10,761 nucleotides of DNA from Actinomycetota bacterium (GTDB lineage: Bacteria; Actinomycetota; Acidimicrobiia; Acidimicrobiales; SZUA-35), in NCBI GenBank assembly GCA_027730885.1, contig JAQCHM010000075.1, forward strand, positions 1-10,761. Reading direction: 5' to 3'. The number at the start of each line of letters is the position of its first letter. Positions within the stretch are counted from its first letter, which is position 1. The notes under the pieces are model-generated. The model was given only the letters and a program-made list of their open reading frames with translations, searched no databases and was not told the origin of the DNA. Shown here in pieces: positions 6,565 to 10,761 of the stretch. A program made the translations under genes and the position numbers.

Positions 6565-7817
6565 TGGAGTTACTTCGTTTGGCCACCGCCGGATCCGTCG
6601 ACGACGGCAAGAGCACCCTCATCGGTCGGCTGCTGTACGACTCGAAGTCCATTTTCGAGGACCAGATGGAGTCCATCGAGGCGACCAGTGCGCAACGGGG
6701 CGAAGAGTACGTCAACCTTGCGCTGCTGACCGACGGTCTGCGAGCCGAGCGGGAGCAGGGCATCACCATCGACGTCGCCCATCGTTACTTCTCGACCCCT
6801 CGCCGCAAGTTCATCATCGGCGACACTCCCGGCCACATCCAGTACACCCGGAACATGGTGACGGGTGCGTCGACGGCCGATCTCACCATCGTGTTGGTCG
6901 ACGCTCGTCACGGTGTGATCGAGCAGTCACGGCGCCACGCGTTCATCGCCTCGCTGCTGCGGATTCCCCACATCGTCGTCGCCATCAACAAGATGGACCT
7001 GGTCGGCTGGGATCAACAGGTCTTCGAGGGGATCCGTCAGCGGTTCTCAGACTTCGCAACGAAGCTCGACATCTCCGATCTCACCTTCATCCCGATCTCT
7101 GCGCTGCACGGTGACAACGTCGTGGATCGAAGCGTCAACTCCCCGTGGTATCAGGGGTCGACACTGCTCCACCACCTCGAGGAAGTCCACATCTCGTCGG
7201 ACCGCAATCTGGTCGACGTGCGTTTCCCCGTTCAGTACGTCATCCGACCCCAGAGCACCCAGTACCACGACTACCGCGGGTACGCGGGAACGGTTGCCGG
7301 CGGCATCCTCAAGCCGGGCGATGAGGTGATGGTCCTCCCTTCCGGGTTCACTTCGCGCATCGCTTCCATCGACACTGCCGACGGTCCGGTCGCCGAGGCG
7401 TTCGCCCCCATGTCGGTAACGATCCGCATCGAGGACGACATCGATGTCAGCCGCGGCGACATGCTGTGCCGTCCGAACAACAAGCCGCAGGTCGGCCAGG
7501 ACATCGAGGCCATGGTTTGCTGGATGTCCGACGCCACCAAGCTCCGGCCTCGTTCGAAGCTGGCGCTCAAACACACGACGAAGTGGTGCAGGGCCCTCGT
7601 CCAGAGTCTCAATTACCGCCTCGACATCAACACCCTTCACCGTGAGGAAGGCGCAACCGAACTCGGCCTGAACGAAATCGGCTGGGTGAAGCTTCGCACC
7701 ACCCAGCCGCTCTTCTTCGACGAGTACCGTCGGAACCGGCGCACCGGAAGCTTCATCCTGGTCGATGAAGTCACCAACGTGACGGTGGGTGCCTGCATGA
7801 TCATCGGCGGTCACTGA
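6564..7817 (+). CDS. cysN: Sulfate adenylyltransferase subunit 1, GTPase (CysN)
   Basis: CysN is the EF-Tu-like GTPase that drives APS synthesis by CysD. The G1 loop GSVDDGKST is at 10-18, followed by a REQGITID switch-I segment (63-70), G3 DTPGH (87-91) and G4 NKMD (142-145). The beta-barrel domains run to the end at residue 417 (terminal VTVGACMIIGGH). E. coli CysN is longer at about 475 aa, while mycobacterial homologues continue into an APS kinase domain. Here the frame stays the same after the TGA at 7815-7817 and the next gene, cysC, starts two codons later. The stop therefore splits what would otherwise read as a CysNC fusion of about 617 codons. The ATG overlaps the cysD stop by one base and has a strong Shine-Dalgarno. 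Confidence 0.97.
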   Translation: MELLRLATAGSVDDGKSTLIGRLLYDSKSIFEDQMESIEATSAQRGEEYVNLALLTDGLRAEREQGITIDVAHRYFSTPRRKFIIGDTPGHIQYTRNMVTGASTADLTIVLVDARHGVIEQSRRHAFIASLLRIPHIVVAINKMDLVGWDQQVFEGIRQRFSDFATKLDISDLTFIPISALHGDNVVDRSVNSPWYQGSTLLHHLEEVHISSDRNLVDVRFPVQYVIRPQSTQYHDYRGYAGTVAGGILKPGDEVMVLPSGFTSRIASIDTADGPVAEAFAPMSVTIRIEDDIDVSRGDMLCRPNNKPQVGQDIEAMVCWMSDATKLRPRSKLALKHTTKWCRALVQSLNYRLDINTLHREEGATELGLNEIGWVKLRTTQPLFFDEYRRNRRTGSFILVDEVTNVTVGACMIIGGH

Positions 7818-7820
7818 GTC

Positions 7821-8417
7821 TTGACCGGCGCGCCTCGGACCGAGAACACTCGCTGGCACCACAGCGCTGTGTCTCGCTGGCAACGCCAGGAGGCCAGCGG
7901 TGGCGAGGGCCTCACGATCTGGTTCACGGGTCTTTCGGGTTCTGGGAAGTCGTCGGTTGCCGTCGAGGTCGAGCGCCAGTTGCTGGCCGTCGGCCGATCG
8001 GCCTACCTGCTCGACGGCGACAACCTCCGCCAAGGTCTCAACGGCGACCTCGGTTTCTCGGCCGGCGATCGCGACGAGAACGTTCGGCGGGTGGCCCACG
8101 TCGCCCGCCTGTTCGCCGACGCCGGCGTCGTGGCCCTGGTCCCCCTCATCAGCCCCTATCGGGCGGCCCGGCAGCTGGCGCGCGAGCTGAAAGACGCGGC
8201 CGGGCTGCGTTTCGTGGAGGTGTTCATCGACACACCCATCGAGATCTGCGAAGCCCGCGACGTGAAGGGCCTCTACGCCAAGGCCCGGGCAGGCGAGATC
8301 ACCGGCATGACCGGTGTGGACGATCCCTACGAGGCGCCGCTCGAGCCCGAGTTCCGGTTCACCCCCGAAGACGGCCGCCCGGCCGCCGTCGCCGCGACCC
8401 TCATCAACCGGCTCTGA
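7821..8417 (+). CDS. cysC: Adenylylsulfate (APS) kinase (CysC)
   Basis: CysC phosphorylates APS to PAPS, the donor for sulfotransferases and, in some bacteria, for sulfate reduction. The 198-aa protein has the P-loop GLSGSGKSS (37-45), LLDGDNLRQGL (63-73), the GDRDENVRR region (82-90), SPYR (111-114), KGLYAKARAGEI (149-160) and MTGVDDPYEAP (163-173), all in family order. The TTG at 7821 is chosen because the conserved WHxxxVSR block (12-19) lies upstream of the next candidate, a GTG at 7869. No good Shine-Dalgarno is visible. The TTG lies 3 nt after the cysN stop, so reinitiation by the same ribosomes is likely. It is in frame with cysN. No PAPS reductase or sulfotransferase gene is in the window, so the fate of PAPS is open. 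Confidence 0.95.
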   Translation: MTGAPRTENTRWHHSAVSRWQRQEASGGEGLTIWFTGLSGSGKSSVAVEVERQLLAVGRSAYLLDGDNLRQGLNGDLGFSAGDRDENVRRVAHVARLFADAGVVALVPLISPYRAARQLARELKDAAGLRFVEVFIDTPIEICEARDVKGLYAKARAGEITGMTGVDDPYEAPLEPEFRFTPEDGRPAAVAATLINRL

Positions 8418-8426
8418 ACCCTCGTC

Positions 8427-8490
8427 AATCGACAAAACCGCGTGCAGGAAAACACCGCCCAGCGGTGCATGCTGCACGCGGTTGTCGATT
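8427..8490. terminator. 64-nt nested hairpin, probable bidirectional terminator between cysC and the LCP gene
   Basis: The outer arms 8427-8447 and 8472-8490 pair over 19 bp. These are 9 bp plus 10 bp, separated by a two-A bulge in the left arm. Between the arms sits a second perfect 6-bp stem, CACCGC (8453-8458) with GCGGTG (8462-8467), and a 3-nt loop. On the plus strand four T residues (8489-8492) end the stem, which suits termination after cysC. On the minus strand no T-tract follows the stem. It occupies most of the 82-bp gap between two convergent stops. The arms are longer than a typical terminator, so a dispersed palindromic repeat is an alternative. Confidence 0.65.
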
Positions 8491-8499
8491 TTGGGGCGG

Positions 8500-9969
8500 C
8501 TACTCGCAGGTCGTGCCGGCAGGGGACGGGCCGGGGACGACGCCGATGGTCGATTCGGGAGCCACCGAGACCGGCGGCGCGGTCGTCGTGGTCGTGGCGG
8601 GCGCTGGGACGCCCGAGCGCGGCACGGCAAGCAACTCGGTGAAGTCGGCGCCGGTGATCAGCTGGATCTCGGTGAGCGTTTCATCGGCGACGAAGTCAGG
8701 ATCGGTCGCGAGATAGGACGCCAGGTCGACCGCGGCGTCGACCATCGCCGACGGATACCGAATCGCCGTGCGTTCGAGCGTCGGGCTGTTGTCGGCAACC
8801 CCCATGGTGAAGCCCACTGCCGCGAGGGCATCGCTCACCAGGGTCGCCTGCCCGGGCGTGCGACTGCCGTTGAGCACGATCACGGTGACGGCGCCACGCA
8901 CGGTCGTGCTGGTGGATGGTGGCGCGGTGGGGTCGATACCTCGGAAAAGGTCGAGGATCGGCTGCGCCAACTCCTCCTCCAGCCCGAGCACCGCTGCGCC
9001 ACCATCGCTGCGGAAATCGTAGACCGGGAGTGCGTGGCCGATGATCTGCTCGGGTTGCAAGCCGCCGAAGGTCGAGGCGAGCGACAGCAAGTCGCGCGGG
9101 CCGATGGTCTGATCCTTGGTGAAGTTCTCTCCGCCCGCGGTGAGCACTCGATCGATGGTCGCGACCTGTGTCACGTCGAACCGAGCGACCACGGTGGATG
9201 CAAGCCGTCGAAGGAAGTACTGCTGTCGACTGCTGCGACCCAGGTCGCCGGTGCCGTCGGTGCGCCACTTGCCGTCTGCGAAGTACTCGAGCTCCCGGCC
9301 TCGGGCGAAGGCCAGAGACTGGCTGCCGTCGAGCACATGGCACCCGGCGTTCTGGATGCTCAGGCCGGACCCGGAGTCACGCATCGGCTTGTCGAACCAG
9401 ACGGGCACGCCACCGAGATTGTCGACGATGTCCTGAAAGCCGACGAAGTTGATCTCGGCGTAGTGATTGATCTCGAGTCCGAAGGTCTGCTCGACGGTGG
9501 TGATGAGGTCCTGTTCGGGATGGTCGCCGTTGAAGACGCCGTTGATACGACCTTCTTTCCCACTCGGATAGTTGACCCAGAGGTCGCGAGGGATCGACAG
9601 CAGGTGGACGATCTGACCCTCGGGGTCGATGCGAGCCACGATGATCATGTCGGTGCGCTTTCCAATGGGTGCACCCTCGCCCAGCATGAACCCCGCATTG
9701 GGATCGCTCTCGTCGATGCCTTCACGGCTATCGGTCCCGATCAGCAGCCAGTTGGACGGCTCGCCCTTCTCGGCCGGGCCGGCAACGTCGACCTTGACGG
9801 TGTCGATTGCCTCCCACCTGTCGAGGCCCCACGCCAGCACGCCGGCCGACAGCAGCGCAACCACGGTGCCGATGACCCCGAGCGACAGCACCAGCCGTTC
9901 GCCGAGACTTCGCCCCAGGCGACGGCGTTGCGGTCGCTGGAGCGCCGGTTCGGGAGCAGTCATCGGCAT
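8500..9969 (-). CDS. LytR-CpsA-Psr (LCP) family protein with C-terminal LytR_C domain
   Basis: LCP proteins transfer lipid-linked glycopolymers onto peptidoglycan on the outer face of the membrane. This 489-aa protein has a basic cytoplasmic N-terminus, one membrane helix (about 27-47), and an LCP domain (about 72-260). Key residues seen are Asp80 in GTDSRE, Arg105 and Asp107 in KRTDM, Arg128 in SIPRDLWV, and the RGRE block at 223-226. A LytR_C domain follows (about 358-440, starting VTVIVLNGSRTPGQA), as is common in actinobacteria. The tail is a Thr/Pro-rich low-complexity stretch. The ATG at 9969 is used; the ATG two codons later (9963) is equally possible. A minus-strand TAGATT lies 3 nt before the first ATG and 9 nt before the second, and no Shine-Dalgarno is visible. 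The glycopolymer attached cannot be read from sequence. It is divergent from tag across 60 bp. Confidence 0.9.
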   Translation of the reverse strand: MPMTAPEPALQRPQRRRLGRSLGERLVLSLGVIGTVVALLSAGVLAWGLDRWEAIDTVKVDVAGPAEKGEPSNWLLIGTDSREGIDESDPNAGFMLGEGAPIGKRTDMIIVARIDPEGQIVHLLSIPRDLWVNYPSGKEGRINGVFNGDHPEQDLITTVEQTFGLEINHYAEINFVGFQDIVDNLGGVPVWFDKPMRDSGSGLSIQNAGCHVLDGSQSLAFARGRELEYFADGKWRTDGTGDLGRSSRQQYFLRRLASTVVARFDVTQVATIDRVLTAGGENFTKDQTIGPRDLLSLASTFGGLQPEQIIGHALPVYDFRSDGGAAVLGLEEELAQPILDLFRGIDPTAPPSTSTTVRGAVTVIVLNGSRTPGQATLVSDALAAVGFTMGVADNSPTLERTAIRYPSAMVDAAVDLASYLATDPDFVADETLTEIQLITGADFTELLAVPRSGVPAPATTTTTAPPVSVAPESTIGVVPGPSPAGTTCE

Positions 9970-9972
9970 CGG

Positions 9973-9978
9973 AATCTA
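9973..9978 (-). promoter_or_regulatory. -10-like element TAGATT before the LCP gene
   Basis: On the minus strand TAGATT fits TAnnnT. It ends 3 nt before the ATG at 9969 and 9 nt before the in-frame ATG at 9963. If transcription starts about 7 nt after the hexamer, the second ATG would be the true start with a leader of about 3 nt. Confidence 0.4.
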
Positions 9979-10017
9979 GCGTCACCGTTGGGCCACGAAG
10001 GGTCAATCCGGCCGAAC

Positions 10018-10023
10018 TACGGT
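10018..10023 (+). promoter_or_regulatory. -10-like element TACGGT for leaderless tag mRNA
   Basis: TACGGT ends exactly 6 nt before the GTG at 10030, the same hexamer and spacing as for the MscS-like gene. It favours the GTG over the ATG at 10039 as the start of tag. Confidence 0.5.
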
Positions 10024-10029
10024 GGTCTT

Positions 10030-10659
10030 GTGACCGATATGACGAACGACGCGCCGGAGCACCTGCATCGAGGGGACGACGACAAGCTTCGCTGCGCATG
10101 GGGGGCGTCGACCCCGGACTACCGCGAGTACCACGATCTTGAATGGGGACGCCCTGTCACGGCCGAACGCACCTTGTTCGAGAAGCTCTGTCTCGAGGGC
10201 TTCCAGTCGGGCCTCTCCTGGCTGACCATCCTGCGAAAGCGCGAAGGGTTCCGGGTTGCGTTCGCCAACTTCGACGCTGACACCGTCGCCGGGTTTGGGG
10301 AGGCCGACGTGCTGCGGCTCCTCGACGACACCGGCATCGTGCGTCACCGGGGCAAGATCGAGGCGTCGATCACCAACGCTCGGGCCGTCGTCGAGCTCCA
10401 CAGCAGGGGCGACAGCCTGGCCGAGCTGTTCTGGGCCCACCGGCCGACGGTCGAACGAATCCCGACGAGCTTCGGGGACGTTCCGGCCAAGACCGTCGAG
10501 TCAGCCGCCCTGGCCAACGAGCTGAAGCAACGCGGCTTCACGTTCGTCGGGCCGACAACGGCCTATGCGGCAATGCAGGCAATGGGGGTGGTCAACGATC
10601 ACCTGGCCCAATGCTGGGTCCGCGACGCGTGCGAAGCAGCCCGCCCGACGCGCCTCTGA
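10030..10659 (+). CDS. tag: DNA-3-methyladenine glycosylase I (Tag)
   Basis: Tag excises 3-methyladenine from alkylated DNA as the first step of base excision repair. The 209-aa protein carries the family's zinc-binding set, Cys22 (RCAW), His35 (EYHDLEWG), His191 and Cys195 (NDHLAQC), and Glu56 in the substrate pocket block LCLEGFQSGLSW. The LTILRKREGFRVAFANFD block (65-82) is also typical. The frame is open far upstream (to 8314), but that stretch is antisense to the LCP gene and has no Tag homology. The start is placed at GTG 10030, 6 nt after a TACGGT hexamer. ATG 10039 would give 206 aa and is the alternative. No regulatory site for an adaptive response is evident. Confidence 0.95.
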   Translation: MTDMTNDAPEHLHRGDDDKLRCAWGASTPDYREYHDLEWGRPVTAERTLFEKLCLEGFQSGLSWLTILRKREGFRVAFANFDADTVAGFGEADVLRLLDDTGIVRHRGKIEASITNARAVVELHSRGDSLAELFWAHRPTVERIPTSFGDVPAKTVESAALANELKQRGFTFVGPTTAYAAMQAMGVVNDHLAQCWVRDACEAARPTRL

Positions 10660-10672
10660 CCCGCCAGGCGGG
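10660..10672. terminator. Small GC hairpin between tag and a convergent gene end
   Basis: CCCGC (10660-10664) pairs with GCGGG (10668-10672) around a 3-nt loop, immediately after the tag stop and within the 21-bp gap to the convergent partial gene. There is no T-tract, so termination is only a possibility. Confidence 0.3.
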
Positions 10673-10680
10673 GTGTCGAC

Positions 10681-10761
10681 TCAGCCCTTCGGTGCGCTGT
10701 CCTTCTTGGCGCTGATGCCGACCCGCACCGGTTCGCTGGCCCATTCGGGCCAGCGAGCCCG
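10681..10761 (-). CDS. C-terminal end of an unrecognised protein (partial, 5' end beyond window)
   Basis: The minus strand is open from the window edge to a TGA at 10681-10683, giving 26 residues that end WASEPVRVGISAKKDSAPKG after RARWPE. The lysine-rich polar tail looks like a natural protein C-terminus, and a convergent stop just after tag fits the packing of the region. The fragment is too short to assign a family. A 10-bp inverted repeat (10733-10742 with 10747-10756) lies within it. Confidence 0.45.
   Translation of the reverse strand, partial: RARWPEWASEPVRVGISAKKDSAPKG

Noticed and set aside
7047..8630. 527-codon minus-strand open frame across cysN and cysC
   Set aside because: It is antisense to two canonical enzymes and has low-complexity Arg/Asp/Val-rich composition with no recognisable motif, so it is a high-GC shadow frame.
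8314..10029. Very long plus-strand open frame running from cysC through the LCP region into tag
   Set aside because: It is antisense to the well-supported LCP gene, its translation upstream of 10030 is rich in Arg/Gly/His/Asp without domain features, and only the Tag part has homology. Long stop-free antisense frames are expected at this GC content.
1..10761. Defence system, mobile island or biosynthetic cluster
   Set aside because: No transposase, integrase, toxin-antitoxin, nuclease-helicase, CRISPR repeat or biosynthetic core enzyme is present; the genes are housekeeping and envelope types with uniform base use.

Overview
This 10.8 kb window is a high-GC chromosomal segment with tightly packed genes. 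Short or absent leaders, frequent GTG/TTG starts and a two-domain LCP protein point to an actinobacterium. A deep-branching lineage such as Acidimicrobiia is plausible, but that is inference from style only. It looks like an ordinary core-genome region. I see no transposase, integrase, phage gene, CRISPR array, tRNA or rRNA.

Layout: (1) 77-1423 (+), a secreted DUF1343/NamZ-type exo-N-acetylmuramidase lipoprotein. (2) 4904-1414 (-), two overlapping half-transporter genes that form a heterodimeric ABC exporter. One nucleotide-binding site appears canonical and the other degenerate. (3) 4978-5601 (+), a short MscS-like channel protein divergent from the ABC operon. (4) 5653-8417 (+), cysD, cysN and cysC, the sulfate-activation operon making APS and then PAPS. 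(5) A 64-nt nested hairpin at 8427-8490 between convergent genes. (6) 9969-8500 (-), a LytR-CpsA-Psr cell-wall ligase with a LytR_C domain. (7) 10030-10659 (+), DNA-3-methyladenine glycosylase I (tag), divergent from the LCP gene. (8) 10681-10761 (-), the C-terminal end of an unrecognised protein that continues beyond the window.

The genes fall into envelope functions (NamZ, ABC exporter, MscS-like, LCP), sulfur activation (cysDNC) and DNA repair (tag). Only cysDNC and the ABC pair are clear functional units. Start sites follow a consistent rule. Four genes that begin a transcription unit (NamZ, first ABC gene, MscS-like, tag) have a TAnnnT -10-like hexamer ending exactly 6 nt before the start codon and no convincing Shine-Dalgarno, as expected for leaderless mRNAs. 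The LCP gene has a similar hexamer at slightly different spacing. Downstream genes (second ABC gene, cysD, cysN) have a Shine-Dalgarno instead. By that rule cysDNC may be co-transcribed with the MscS-like gene.

The most notable points are the leaderless-start pattern, the in-frame split of CysN and CysC by a single TGA (most homologues of similar total length in actinobacteria are one CysNC fusion), the mirrored degeneracy of the ABC pair, and the nested hairpin. I found no convincing undescribed multi-gene system here.
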